A stretch of 64,000 nucleotides of DNA from Cryobacterium arcticum (GCF_003185895.1 NZ_QHLY01000004.1:62001-126000); one strand, 5' to 3'; positions 51,803 to 60,584 are shown, counted from the stretch's first letter. Translations and numbers: made by a program. The notes: generated from the sequence alone by a model not told the origin.

Positions 51803-52468
51803 ATGGCATTTCTCCATTACCAGGCAAGCATGCAGCCCACCAAGATCGAACTCCTCACCGCGTGGGTGCCCACCCAACCATGGTTCGTGGGGGAGGCCGG
51901 CGCCGAGCTCACCAACCTCGGTGCGTACCGGTTCGACGACCCTGACGGGGAGGTAGGCATCGAGACGATTCTGGTGCGCGCCGGCGACGGCCCCGTGCTG
52001 CAGGTGCCGGTGACCTACCGCGACGCCCCGCTCGAAGGCGCCGAGGCCGCTCTGGTCGGTACCACGCAGCACTCGGTGCTCGGTGAGCGTTGGGTCTACG
52101 ACGGTGCCGGGGACCCCGCGTACCTCGCCGCCGTGGCGACCACGGTGTTGGCCGGCGGTCATCAGGCGGAACAATTCGTGGAGATCGACGGTGAGCGGGT
52201 CGTGCGTGAGCCCACGGCCGTGGTGGCCGGCAGCGGTACTCCCGGCTCCCCGAATGTGCCGTTGCCCGCGGTCGGCGAGATCAGCAGCCGTCAGGGCGCC
52301 GGCGTGACGGTCGTGACCGCCGGCCCGTTGCAGCTGGTCATCGCCCGGGTGCTCGGCGATGACGACGCGCTGGCGGCCGAAGTCGACGAGTCCCGCGATC
52401 ACGAGGTTCTCGCCGGAACCTGGCCGGGCCAGCCCGACCTGCGCACCCTCGTGCTGGTCGGCGCCTAA
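51803..52468 (+). CDS. Maltokinase N-terminal cap-like domain protein
   Basis: 221 residues. It starts MAFLHYQASMQPTKIELL and contains a cap-like domain with FVGEAGAELTNLGAYRFDDP near 30-49 and GDGPVLQVPVTYRDAPL near 62-78, similar to the N-terminal cap of actinobacterial maltokinases and CG0192-like proteins. The kinase domain itself is absent. TAGGAT -10 box ends six bases before ATG. Likely acts on, or regulates, trehalose/maltose phosphate metabolism; this is inference from the domain. Confidence 0.7.
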   Translation: MAFLHYQASMQPTKIELLTAWVPTQPWFVGEAGAELTNLGAYRFDDPDGEVGIETILVRAGDGPVLQVPVTYRDAPLEGAEAALVGTTQHSVLGERWVYDGAGDPAYLAAVATTVLAGGHQAEQFVEIDGERVVREPTAVVAGSGTPGSPNVPLPAVGEISSRQGAGVTVVTAGPLQLVIARVLGDDDALAAEVDESRDHEVLAGTWPGQPDLRTLVLVGA

Positions 52469-52528
52469 GGACGACCGGGCGCCGGTAACAATCCGAGGCT
52501 GACCGCGCGGCAGCGATAGCGTGCAGGC

Positions 52529-53230
52529 ATGCCCCTCAATGCCCTGCCCCCTCTGCTCGCGATCCCCGCGGGCAAGGTGACCATGACGGACGCCCGCACC
52601 CGGCGCAGCTGGATCGCCGATGTCGCCTCCTTCGAGATCGCGGCGCATCCGCTGACGCAAGAGGAATACGCGCAGGTCACGGGCCAGTGGCCGGCGGCGG
52701 TCACGGGGGAGCGGTTGCCGGTCGAGGGCGTGTCGTGGTGGGACGCGGTGCGATTCTGCAACACCCTGTCGGAGCGGTCCGGCCTCACCCCGGTGTACAG
52801 CCTGGCCGGGGACGAAGTCGATGGCACCGCGGTGTGGGAGACCTCGGCTGACGGCTATCGGTTGCCCAGTGAGGCCGAATGGGAGTACGCCTGCCGAGCC
52901 GGAACGGCCGGCCCCCGCTACGGCGAGCTCGACGAGATCGCTTGGTACCGCGGCAACTCCGACGAACGCCCGCACGAGGTAGGTGGCAAACAGCCGAACG
53001 CGTGGGGTCTGCACGATATCTTGGGCAGCGTGTGGGAGTGGTGCTGGGATTTCTCCGATCCCGATCCCGATCGTTACGGCACGTACCGCGTGCTTCGCGG
53101 CGGTGGCTGGTTCGACCAGCACTGGAGCTGCCGCGCGTCGGTGCGCCGCGGCAGCTACCCCGGCCTGCGCATAGACGATGTCGGGTTCCGCCTCGTTCGG
53201 AGCTTGCCCGGGATGCCGCACACTGAATGA
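52529..53230 (+). CDS. Formylglycine-generating-enzyme-like (SUMF1) protein
   Basis: 233 residues of the FGE/SUMF1 fold. Signatures: PVEGVSWWDAVRFCNTLSER near 67-86, YRLPSEAEWEYACRAGT near 110-126, GLHDILGSVWEWCWD near 159-173, VLRGGGWFDQHWSCRASVRRG near 190-210 in parts, and DDVGFRLVRS. Only one cysteine is seen in the region where active FGE has two, so formylglycine formation is doubtful; other members act as scaffolds or bind oxidised thiols. TAGCGT -10 box ends six bases before ATG. A Zn-ribbon gene follows directly. Confidence 0.85.
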   Translation: MPLNALPPLLAIPAGKVTMTDARTRRSWIADVASFEIAAHPLTQEEYAQVTGQWPAAVTGERLPVEGVSWWDAVRFCNTLSERSGLTPVYSLAGDEVDGTAVWETSADGYRLPSEAEWEYACRAGTAGPRYGELDEIAWYRGNSDERPHEVGGKQPNAWGLHDILGSVWEWCWDFSDPDPDRYGTYRVLRGGGWFDQHWSCRASVRRGSYPGLRIDDVGFRLVRSLPGMPHTE

Positions 53231-53407
53231 GTGGATGACGACGATCTCGAGGAGCTAGAGGCTTTCGACGAACCCGGGCCCGCCTGCCCGGCCTGCAGTA
53301 CCGAGATGACGCCCGACGGTGTCGACACCGCCGAGGGACTCGAGTCCTGCCATCGCTGCCCGCGCTGCAAGCTCGTGATTGTCGTGCCCGGGCTGTGGCC
53401 GCACTGA
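53231..53407 (+). CDS. Small zinc-ribbon-like protein
   Basis: 58 residues with GTG start at the base after the FGE-like gene's TGA (no gap). Very acidic N-terminus (DDDDLEELEAFDE), then CPAC (about 19-22) and CHRCPRC (about 40-46), giving at least four cysteines arranged as a zinc ribbon. No family named. Zero spacing to the FGE-like gene argues for translational coupling; no ribosome site of its own is seen. Confidence 0.6.
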   Translation: MDDDDLEELEAFDEPGPACPACSTEMTPDGVDTAEGLESCHRCPRCKLVIVVPGLWPH

Positions 53408-53481
53408 GCCAGCTGGAGGCGCGACCCCGGATCTTTTCCAGTAGGCCTTTCCTTGTTCACCCCGAGCAGCGAAGATCGACC

Positions 53482-53685
53482 ATGGGCAATACCCCGATCT
53501 CCAGCGGCATGGCCAGCGCCATGCGATTCGCGGGACGGGCCTGCGTGCTGTTCGCGGTGGTCCTGTTCGTCGCCTCAGTGGTCGTCTTCGCCATCGGGAT
53601 CGAGGTCGCCGTGATTCCCATGATTTTCGCATTCGGCGTGTTCACGCTCGGGATCGGTGCACTGGCTGCCGCGAAACGGGCGTGA
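53482..53685 (+). CDS. Small two-helix membrane protein
   Basis: 67 residues. Two adjoining hydrophobic helices (about 18-38 and 40-60; VLFAVVLFVASVVVFAIGIE and VAVIPMIFAFGVFTLGIGAL) with a short polar start and basic end AAKRA. No named family. No good ribosome site, so the ATG is tentative. It lies 74 bases after the zinc-ribbon gene. Confidence 0.55.
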   Translation: MGNTPISSGMASAMRFAGRACVLFAVVLFVASVVVFAIGIEVAVIPMIFAFGVFTLGIGALAAAKRA

Positions 53686-53708
53686 CCGGCATGCGCTGCG
53701 GAGAAGCC

Positions 53709-53936
53709 CTATCGATCGCCCGGCGCTGGAATTGAGACCTTCCGCCTGCTCTGCTCTTGGGTCTCGACGAAGGTGTCGTACGCGGTGACGTGCATCCCCT
53801 GGTCGTAGGCCGCCATCGCCGCCCCGATAGCGGGACCCGCACTGCCGCGGCGCAGCCGGTGCGCCAGCAGACCGAGCGCGACCATGACGCCGGCCACGCC
53901 GACAACCAGGAACACTCCAAACCAGAGCTCTGTCAT
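53709..53936 (-). CDS. Small single-helix membrane protein
   Basis: 75 residues: one N-terminal hydrophobic helix (about 4-27, FGVFLVVGVAGVMVALGLLA), then a basic cytoplasmic patch (RLRRG) and a soluble tail with AAYDQGMHVTAYDTF. No known family. TAGAAT -10 box ends six bases before ATG, which supports a real start. Divergent or tail-to-tail with neighbours on both sides; function unknown. Confidence 0.65.
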   Translation of the reverse strand: MTELWFGVFLVVGVAGVMVALGLLAHRLRRGSAGPAIGAAMAAYDQGMHVTAYDTFVETQEQSRRKVSIPAPGDR

Positions 53937-53970
53937 GGCACGATTCTACGTCTGCGGGCGTAGGTCTCTC

Positions 53971-55527
53971 TTAGAGGCCCAGCAGGTAGCCGTCGGAATG
54001 GTTTGCGCCGGCAGGATCGTCGTCGTAGGTCACTCCGCCCCAGACCAGGATGCTGTCGGGCCCGGTGATCACGGTGGCTTCGGACCGGTCGGTCCACGGT
54101 TGCTGGGGGAGCTCGGTGATCGCGCGGGTCACGGGGTCGACCAGAAAGCGAACGCCGATCAGTACCCGGTCGCCGACTGCCTGGGGCGCACTGCCATTGG
54201 CGTACTCGTTGAGCGGAGCACCGCCGGGTAGCTCCGGCATGGCGGTCCACGTCTGGTCGTCTGGGTTGAAGATCCCGGCCTCCTCGTAAGGGCGCTCGCC
54301 GGGTCGCACGGCTGCTCCGGTGCTGTCGGTGCCGTAAAAGGGAAACACCCCCAGACCGGCGACCGCAAGCGGACCAAGTCCCGTGATGTCGCTCTCGGGC
54401 AGCTCCGTCCACGTCGTGAGGGTGCTGTCCAGTGAGGCCAGTCGCACCAGCGAAGGCGCCGCGGAGTCGGGGTTGTCGACAAGACGCTTCGCGCTGAGCA
54501 ACAAGGAACCATTCAGCCAGGCAGCCCCGCGGTCGTAGCTCGGGCCGAGCGGATCGTCGGGCAGCGCCGACCACATCTGCGTGGCCGGGTCGAAGACCGC
54601 ATCGGCGCCGACGACGTTCTCGTCGGACCCCGTGATAGCGAGCACCCTGTCGCCGGCCGCGACGAGCGCCCCGGGTGAGGGCGGCGACGGCAGAACGCTC
54701 CACGCATCCGCCTCGCTGTCGTAACGCAGGAAGGAAACCACTATCTGGCCATCGGTGCCCACCTGGAGACCGCCGTCGACGACATCGTAGGTGAGCAGAT
54801 AGAGATCGCTGCCCACGACGGCCGAGCTGTAGGTACTCACCGGAACTGGCGCCGTCGCGATCCGCTGCCACATATCGATGTAAGGGTCATAGCTTGCGCC
54901 GTCCCGCTGCGCCGACTCGCGATAGGCGCAATCCGCCGTCGGAAGGCAGGGTTGGTCCGTCCAGCCGCCCACGATCACAAAGCTGTCGCCGACCCAGGCG
55001 CCCACACTGGCGCGCCGGGCCGCCAGCGGGCTCTCGGGAAGCTCACCCCAGGCCTCGTCGGGCGGAAGATCGGGTGCCACGAGCGGGTCGGGCACCTCCG
55101 CGTCGACACCGCCCACCAGAACCGGGGCGTGCTCACCGCAGTGCTCGCGCACCTCGGCGGGGAGCACGACGTCGTGCAACTGGCCGCCGCCAGCCGCCAT
55201 CCGGTCGCCCACCTGGTATTCCAAGCCATCCACGGTCAGTGTGGTGCCATCCCAGGTGGTGAGATCGGCGGGAAAGATAAGCGGGTCGCCGCCGACCCGG
55301 AGGCAGCCGTTCTCAAACGTGAGTGTCCCCACGAACAGTGCCGCCATCGACACGTAGCCGCCGCCTGGCTGTTCCACCCGTTCGTAGGTGAGCAACCCGT
55401 CGGTGAACATCGGGAAGGGTGCGGCGGATGGGCTGGGGCCGGCCAGTCCGGCCGCGCCAGTCCCGCAGCCGCTCAGGGCCAGCGTCGCCACTGTCGCGAT
55501 CGTGAACCACACGCCGTGTCGCCTCAT
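53971..55527 (-). CDS. Lipoprotein with Kelch-like beta-propeller repeats
   Basis: 518 residues. Signal peptide with lipobox ALSGCGT (Cys about 21). Several Kelch-like blades: DSFVIVGGWTDQP near 173, YDPYIDMWQRI near 205, LYLLTYDVVDGG, WSVLPSPPSP, and near the C-terminus SILVWGGVTYDDDP. Blades have the GG-x-W pattern typical of Kelch. Extracellular, membrane-anchored; binding partner unknown. GAGGGG ribosome site before ATG. Confidence 0.87.
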   Translation of the reverse strand: MRRHGVWFTIATVATLALSGCGTGAAGLAGPSPSAAPFPMFTDGLLTYERVEQPGGGYVSMAALFVGTLTFENGCLRVGGDPLIFPADLTTWDGTTLTVDGLEYQVGDRMAAGGGQLHDVVLPAEVREHCGEHAPVLVGGVDAEVPDPLVAPDLPPDEAWGELPESPLAARRASVGAWVGDSFVIVGGWTDQPCLPTADCAYRESAQRDGASYDPYIDMWQRIATAPVPVSTYSSAVVGSDLYLLTYDVVDGGLQVGTDGQIVVSFLRYDSEADAWSVLPSPPSPGALVAAGDRVLAITGSDENVVGADAVFDPATQMWSALPDDPLGPSYDRGAAWLNGSLLLSAKRLVDNPDSAAPSLVRLASLDSTLTTWTELPESDITGLGPLAVAGLGVFPFYGTDSTGAAVRPGERPYEEAGIFNPDDQTWTAMPELPGGAPLNEYANGSAPQAVGDRVLIGVRFLVDPVTRAITELPQQPWTDRSEATVITGPDSILVWGGVTYDDDPAGANHSDGYLLGL

Positions 55528-55596
55528 CGGTACCCCTCAGATGTTTCGTACTAGGGAATGTCCGCGCGGTGTCGTCCGGTTCCCGAAGTACACCTT

Positions 55597-56436
55597 CTAG
55601 AGCGGGTCGGCCGCCTTCACGGCCTGGATCGTGTAGCTGAGCGGCGCCACACCCGCCAACGCATCCAGAGCGAACTCGCCGTCGGCGCGCCCGACCATCT
55701 GCCCGGGCAGCGCCTCCCAGGGCACGCTGTCGTGCTCGATCAGCATGGTCAGGGTGAGCCCGGCGTTCAAGAGCGCGGTCACGATCTCGCCGAGCCCGTG
55801 GTTCCACTCGTAGGTCTTCGTTGCGGTCAGAGGTCGATCGGTGGCCACGTAGGTGGAGCTGTCGTCCCAGGCCAACGGTTCGGCCTGCTCAAAATAGGGG
55901 AACCGCAGGTGCAGGTCGTCATCGAGTCGTTCATCCATGGCCCAGAGCACCGGATGCCCCTCCCGCAGGAACAGGCGCCCACCCGGGGCCAGCAACCCGG
56001 CCACCACGGCGGCCCAGCGGTCGATGCTCGGCAGCCAGCACAGCGCGCCGATGCCCGTGTAGACCAGGTCGAAACTGGCCGGCTCGAGCACCGACAGTGC
56101 CGAGTACACATCGGATTCGACGAAGTCAACGCCGTCACCGGTCTCCGCCACGAGCGTTCGCGCCTCTGCCAGGGCCACCGGCGAGAAGTCCAGCCCGGTG
56201 ACGCGGGCGCCCAGCCGCGCCAACGAAAGCGTGTCGGTGCCGATGTGGCACTGCAGGTGAACGGTGCGCAGGCCCGTGATGTCGCCCAGCCGGTCGAGGT
56301 CGAACCGCACCACGTCCGACAACAACGCGTGATCGTCGACGTATCGCTGCACGCCGTAGCCCAGCCCGGTGCGGGCGGCGTGCACCGATGCGCGGTCGTC
56401 CCAGTTGGCGCGGTTGGTGTCGAGATACTCCTGCAT
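55597..56436 (-). CDS. Class I SAM-dependent methyltransferase
   Basis: 279 residues. The SAM-binding region reads VHLQCHIGTDTLSLARLGA with the following strand VTGLDFSPVALAEAR (about 58-92), where H-L-Q-C-H-I-G-T-D is characteristic of a subgroup, and DLVYTGIGALCWLP near 123. Start at ATG 56436 chosen because AGGG lies 5 bases before it; other in-frame starts extend upstream. Substrate unknown. Confidence 0.85.
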   Translation of the reverse strand: MQEYLDTNRANWDDRASVHAARTGLGYGVQRYVDDHALLSDVVRFDLDRLGDITGLRTVHLQCHIGTDTLSLARLGARVTGLDFSPVALAEARTLVAETGDGVDFVESDVYSALSVLEPASFDLVYTGIGALCWLPSIDRWAAVVAGLLAPGGRLFLREGHPVLWAMDERLDDDLHLRFPYFEQAEPLAWDDSSTYVATDRPLTATKTYEWNHGLGEIVTALLNAGLTLTMLIEHDSVPWEALPGQMVGRADGEFALDALAGVAPLSYTIQAVKAADPL

Positions 56437-56509
56437 GGTCACCCTCATCCTGCTCGGCGAAGGCGAGCCCACCAGACTACTGGCCAGCCGGTCGGCGGCG
56501 CCAGTGCGG

Positions 56510-57421
56510 TCAGGCTTCGAGCGGCACCGTGACTGCGCGCCGCATTTTTTGCACGATGGCGGCGCGAGCATCGCTGCCCACCGTGGTGGGCAGCAGTGGG
56601 TAGACATGTACCTGTCCGTCGTGCTCGTGGAAGTCGAGGTCGACTCCCGCAGCGGCAGCTTTCGCTACCAGCAGGTGGGCGTCGGGGTTGAGCACGTCCC
56701 AGGTTCCGCTGAACAGGGTGATCGGTCCGAGCCCGGCCAGATCGCCCATCAACGGGCTCACCACCGGGTCCAGGATGTCGCTGTCGCCCTTCCAGAGATC
56801 GGCAAGCACCTCTCCGCCGGGAGTGGCGAGCCAAGGGTCGCTCGGCTGCACGGCCGGGATGCGCGGATTGCTCCAGCTGAGGTCGAGGGCCGGGGAGATC
56901 AGCACGGTTTCGGGCAGGGTGATGTTGTGCCCGTCGCGCAGGGCGAGTGCGGTCGAGAGGGCGATCTGTCCGCCGGCGGAATCCCCGGCGAGGCAGGTCG
57001 TGCCATACCGTTCGAGGTTCTGTCGCACCAGATCGACGACACCGGCCGCCACGGCCGCGGCGGTTCCGAACGGCACCAGCGGGTAGATCGGAACGGTGAC
57101 GGTGGTGTTCGCCTCGGCGGCGATCTGCGCCGCGAGATGCCAGTGCTGGCCGACGATCTGATTGACCCAGCCGCCGCCGTGCACGTAGACCACACTGCCG
57201 GCGGGTGTGCTGCCGAAGGGGGTGATGGTGTAGACCGGCCAGCCCCGGTTGGTGACCTCCACCCGCACGTCCCGGCGCAGCCGGCTCGGTGGGCCGTAGG
57301 GGGTCGGCCGCAGTTCGAGTTCCCGCACCCGCCGGCGCGCCCCATCGGCCGTGACGAAGACGCGGTTGGCGCGCATCAGGCGGAGGGCGGGGGCAATGAG
57401 GTTGCTGGGTACGACGGCCAT
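56510..57421 (-). CDS. Alpha/beta hydrolase, hormone-sensitive-lipase family
   Basis: 303 residues. HSL-family motifs: YVHGGGWVNQ (oxyanion hole, about 75-84), nucleophile elbow CLAGDSAGGQIAL (about 143-155), and C-terminal DGQVHVYPLLP near 269-279 with the catalytic His. Probably a cytosolic ester hydrolase. It lies 73 bases from the methyltransferase gene, same strand, and is divergent from the decarboxylase-like gene. Confidence 0.88.
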   Translation of the reverse strand: MAVVPSNLIAPALRLMRANRVFVTADGARRRVRELELRPTPYGPPSRLRRDVRVEVTNRGWPVYTITPFGSTPAGSVVYVHGGGWVNQIVGQHWHLAAQIAAEANTTVTVPIYPLVPFGTAAAVAAGVVDLVRQNLERYGTTCLAGDSAGGQIALSTALALRDGHNITLPETVLISPALDLSWSNPRIPAVQPSDPWLATPGGEVLADLWKGDSDILDPVVSPLMGDLAGLGPITLFSGTWDVLNPDAHLLVAKAAAAGVDLDFHEHDGQVHVYPLLPTTVGSDARAAIVQKMRRAVTVPLEA

Positions 57422-57508
57422 GCCTTACATTCTGCAAGGTCAGGTCGAAAAACGGATGTGCGGCTGACACACTGGGGGCGTGACCTGCGCAGGCGAAGAA
57501 GCATCCAC

Positions 57509-58171
57509 ATGACCGACACCGTGACCGACGTCACCGGATACCCGCCCGAGCCCTGGTACCTGGGCGGCACCATGAACGTGTCGGTCTTCCTCGTGTCGGA
57601 GGCCGACCTGCCGGCCGGCTGTGATCTGCCGAACGGTCGGCGCCCGCTGCGGGTGGGCTCGCGCGTGGTCGTCGGGGTCGCCGCCGTGCGCTACTTGCCC
57701 GGCGGGGTGCTCGACTACGACGAACTCCTGATCGCGGTGCCGAGCCTGGGTCGCGGCGGCTTCCGGGTCACGATCCCGCAGATCTGGGTCGACAGCGCCA
57801 CCTCCCGGCAGGGCGGCCGAGAGCTATGGGGCATCCCGAAAGAGCTGGCCGAGTTCACCGGCACCGAGCGAGCGGGCGCCACCAGCATGTCGATGACCGT
57901 CGACAGCAACCCGGTCGCGGCCGTGCGTGCTCGCCGCGGCTTGCCTCTGCTGCCCGGGATGCGCCAGCTTGCGCTGCCGATCCTGCAGCGCCTCGATGGC
58001 AGACTCACGCTCTCGCACAACCGTGTCATCGGCCGGATGTCGGGTCTGCGGGCATCCTGGCGCTTCGCCGCCACCGGCCCGCTGGGCTACCTGCACGGCC
58101 GCCGGCCGCTGCTGAGCCTCGCCCTGCACGATGCGGCGATCATCTTCGGAATGGATGTGACCAGATCATGA
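57509..58171 (+). CDS. Acetoacetate-decarboxylase-family protein
   Basis: 220 residues. GGRELWGIPKELAEFTG (about 103-119) holds the lysine that would form the Schiff base in acetoacetate decarboxylases (GxPK). EPWYLGGTMNVSVFLVS near 14-30 is typical of the start. Enzymes in this family act on acetoacetate or unrelated 2-oxo acids, and many are uncharacterised. The ATG lacks a strong ribosome site. Its stop overlaps the SDR start (ATGA). Confidence 0.8.
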   Translation: MTDTVTDVTGYPPEPWYLGGTMNVSVFLVSEADLPAGCDLPNGRRPLRVGSRVVVGVAAVRYLPGGVLDYDELLIAVPSLGRGGFRVTIPQIWVDSATSRQGGRELWGIPKELAEFTGTERAGATSMSMTVDSNPVAAVRARRGLPLLPGMRQLALPILQRLDGRLTLSHNRVIGRMSGLRASWRFAATGPLGYLHGRRPLLSLALHDAAIIFGMDVTRS

Positions 58172-58992
58172 CCGAACGCCCTCTCGCGGTCATCACCGGC
58201 GGCGCCCGGGGGATCGGCCGGCAGATCGCCGCCGATCTGGTCACCCGGGGCTACCGGGTGGTGATCGGTGACCTCGACGAGGAGGCCACCCGGCGCACCG
58301 CCGCAGAACTGGGCGCCGCAGTGACCGGAGTGCGTCTGGACATCACCGACCGTGCCCTGGTGGCGGAGACGATCGACTTCGTGGAAAGCACCATCGGCCC
58401 GATCGCGGTCTGGGTGAACAACGCCGGCATCATGCCCACCGGCGCCTTCGCCAGCCAGGATGCCGCCTTGGCGCGCGCCGTGATCGATGTCGACTACGCC
58501 GCCCTGGTGGAGGTGACCTCGGCCATTCTGCCCCGGTTCCTCTCCCGGAATGCGGGCACGCTGATCAACCTGGGCAGTGCGACCGGGCTGAAACCGCTGG
58601 CCGGCCTGGCCGTGTACTCCGGCGCGAAGGCCGCGGTGATCGGCTTCAGCGACGCATTGCGCCGGGAGCTTCGCGGCACCGGGGTGCGGGTGCGGGTGAT
58701 CCTGCCCAACCTCGTTTCGACCCCCATGGGCGCCGGCATCACCCCGCCGCGGTTTTCGCCCGCGGTCACGCCCGAGCAGGTGAGCCGGGCTGTGGTGCGG
58801 GCGATCGACCACGGGCCGTTCGCGGTGACGGTACCGCGGGTGCTCGGCCCGGTGCTGCGGGTCTCGCGCCTGCTGCCGACGGCCGCACAGGACTGGCTGG
58901 ACGATCGCATCGGAACCGACCGCATCGGCCTCGGCGGCGACCCGGCCGCTCGGGCGGCCTACCAGGCGGGACTACCGGCCGAGCCGCGCTGA
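58168..58992 (+). CDS. Short-chain dehydrogenase/reductase
   Basis: 274-residue classical SDR. ITGGARGIGRQIA (about 9-21), VNNAGIMPTG (about 87-96), catalytic LINLGSATG and YSGAK near 152. Overlaps the decarboxylase-like gene, suggesting reduction of the ketone or aldehyde it makes or uses. Convergent with the TetR gene 11 bases on. Confidence 0.88.
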   Translation: MTERPLAVITGGARGIGRQIAADLVTRGYRVVIGDLDEEATRRTAAELGAAVTGVRLDITDRALVAETIDFVESTIGPIAVWVNNAGIMPTGAFASQDAALARAVIDVDYAALVEVTSAILPRFLSRNAGTLINLGSATGLKPLAGLAVYSGAKAAVIGFSDALRRELRGTGVRVRVILPNLVSTPMGAGITPPRFSPAVTPEQVSRAVVRAIDHGPFAVTVPRVLGPVLRVSRLLPTAAQDWLDDRIGTDRIGLGGDPAARAAYQAGLPAEPR

Positions 58993-59003
58993 ACCCGGCG
59001 GCC

Positions 59004-59549
59004 TCAGGCGGCGGCGGGACGGAGCCCGGTGAGGATGATCTCGAGCAGCGGCGTGCGATCGGCCGGGCTGCCCAGCCGCACGGCGTACTCGACGCCGCAG
59101 ACCAGGTGGGAGAGCTGCTCGAGGGTGAGATCCGCCCGAACCGCGCCCACGCTCTTCGCGCCGTCGAGCACCGCGGCGAAGGTGCCGAAGATCTCCCGCT
59201 TGGCCGCGCGCACCTCCTCGGCCTCATCTTCTGGGGAGAGCAGAACCGACTGCAGGCCACCATCCTCCAACTGCAGTGTGAGCGCCGACCGGAGATAGAA
59301 CGAGAACGCCGTCGCCGGGTCCACCTCGGCGGCCGCGCGCCGCGAGATCTGCAGCATCCGCTCGAGGGTGTCAACGGTGAGCGCTTCGACGAGGGCCGGC
59401 ACCGAGGGAAAGTGGCGGTAGACCGTGCCCACGCCGACACCGGCCTCACGGGCCAGATCGTTCATGCGCAGGGCGTGGATGTCGTGGGTGCGGGCGACCT
59501 CGAGGATGCGCGCCCGGCTGCGGGCGGCATCGGACCGGAGCGCTGACAT
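59004..59549 (-). CDS. TetR-family repressor with two operators in the divergent gap
   Basis: 181 residues; DNA-binding domain about 9-56 (LAREAGVGVGTVYRHFPSVP), then a helical ligand domain. TAGACT -10 box ends exactly six bases before ATG. The gap to the next SDR gene holds two near-identical palindromes, so this protein probably represses both itself and that SDR. Confidence 0.9.
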   Translation of the reverse strand: MSALRSDAARSRARILEVARTHDIHALRMNDLAREAGVGVGTVYRHFPSVPALVEALTVDTLERMLQISRRAAAEVDPATAFSFYLRSALTLQLEDGGLQSVLLSPEDEAEEVRAAKREIFGTFAAVLDGAKSVGAVRADLTLEQLSHLVCGVEYAVRLGSPADRTPLLEIILTGLRPAAA

Positions 59550-59566
59550 GCCCGAAGTCTAACCGA

Positions 59567-59619
59567 AACGGATGAGTCATCCGTTCTTGTGCTAGCGTCG
59601 AAACGGATAACTAATCCGC
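59567..59619. promoter_or_regulatory. Two TetR operators of shared 17-bp form
   Basis: ACGGATGAGTCATCCGT (59568-59584, perfect palindrome with one central base, extended to 19 bp by flanking A/T) and ACGGATAACTAATCCGC (59603-59619) align at every arm base but the last, consensus ACGGATNANTNATCCGY. The first covers the -35 and the second the start point of the SDR promoter (-10 TAGCGT at 59593-59598). Spacing of 35 bases centre to centre places them near three helical turns apart. Confidence 0.85.
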
Positions 59620-59636
59620 TTTGAGAGAAGGACGAT

Positions 59637-60584
59637 ATGACCTGGAACCCCGCCACCCTGCCCGCCCAGCCGGGCCGCACCTTCGTCGTCACTGGCGCGA
59701 CCGCCGGCATCGGCTATTTCGCCGCCGAGCAGCTCGCCGCCACCGGCGCCCACATCGTGCTGGCGTCCCGCTCTGCGGCGAAGCTGCGGGTGGCTCAGGA
59801 CTCGATTCGCAGCCGGGTGCCGGATGCCTCACTCGGCGCTGTCGTGATCGAGCTGGGCTCGCTCGCCTCGGTGGCCGATGCCGCCGCCGAACTCGCGGCG
59901 CTGCCGCGGCTCGACGGCATCCTGCTCAACGGCGGCGCGATGAGCATGAGCCGTGGCGCGACCACCGACGACGGCCTGCCGATCCTGCTGGGCACGCACG
60001 TGGTGGCCAATGTGCGGCTGCTCGCCGGGGTGCTGCCAGCCCTGATCGGCACGGCGACGGAACACGGCACCCTCGGCAGGGTGGTGCACACCTCCACCGG
60101 GTTCGTGGGCCTTCGCAACTACAAGCTCGATGACCTCACCAGGATGCCGTGGACCGGTATCGGTGCCTACACGAAGGCGAAGACGGCCACCGAGGTGCTC
60201 GCGTTCGAGCTCGACCGTCGACTGCGGGCAGCGGGCCTGCCGGTGGCCTCGGTGGTGTCGCGGCCGGGCGTGGGCGTGGATGCGAAGACGCCGGAGCGCG
60301 CCGGCATCCGCGATGCGACGACGCCCTACCAGCGGAATCCGTACACGCCGTGGGCGCAGGGTAAGGACACCGCCGCGTGGTCGGCTGTGCGCGGGCTCAC
60401 CGACCCGGCGGTGCAGGGCGGGGAGTACTTCGCACCCAGCGGCGGTCGCCGGGGTGAGCCGGTCGCGGTGCCGACCCTGGCCCGCACGGCTGCTCCCGCG
60501 CGAGACCTCGCCGAGCGAGTCTGGGCTCAGCTCGAAGACCTCGCCGGGGCGCAGATCCCCGGGCTGGTGTCCGCGAAGGTCTAA
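59637..60584 (+). CDS. SDR oxidoreductase under TetR control
   Basis: 315 residues of the longer SDR type resembling retinol-dehydrogenase/oxidoreductase-like proteins. VTGATAGIGYFAAEQL (about 19-34), ILLNGGAMSMSRG near 98-110 in place of NNAG, and AYTKAKTATEV (active Tyr-x3-Lys) near 178-188. A GAAGGA ribosome site precedes ATG. TAA shares CTAA with the stop of the convergent methyltransferase. Inducible oxidoreductase is inferred. Confidence 0.87.
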   Translation: MTWNPATLPAQPGRTFVVTGATAGIGYFAAEQLAATGAHIVLASRSAAKLRVAQDSIRSRVPDASLGAVVIELGSLASVADAAAELAALPRLDGILLNGGAMSMSRGATTDDGLPILLGTHVVANVRLLAGVLPALIGTATEHGTLGRVVHTSTGFVGLRNYKLDDLTRMPWTGIGAYTKAKTATEVLAFELDRRLRAAGLPVASVVSRPGVGVDAKTPERAGIRDATTPYQRNPYTPWAQGKDTAAWSAVRGLTDPAVQGGEYFAPSGGRRGEPVAVPTLARTAAPARDLAERVWAQLEDLAGAQIPGLVSAKV

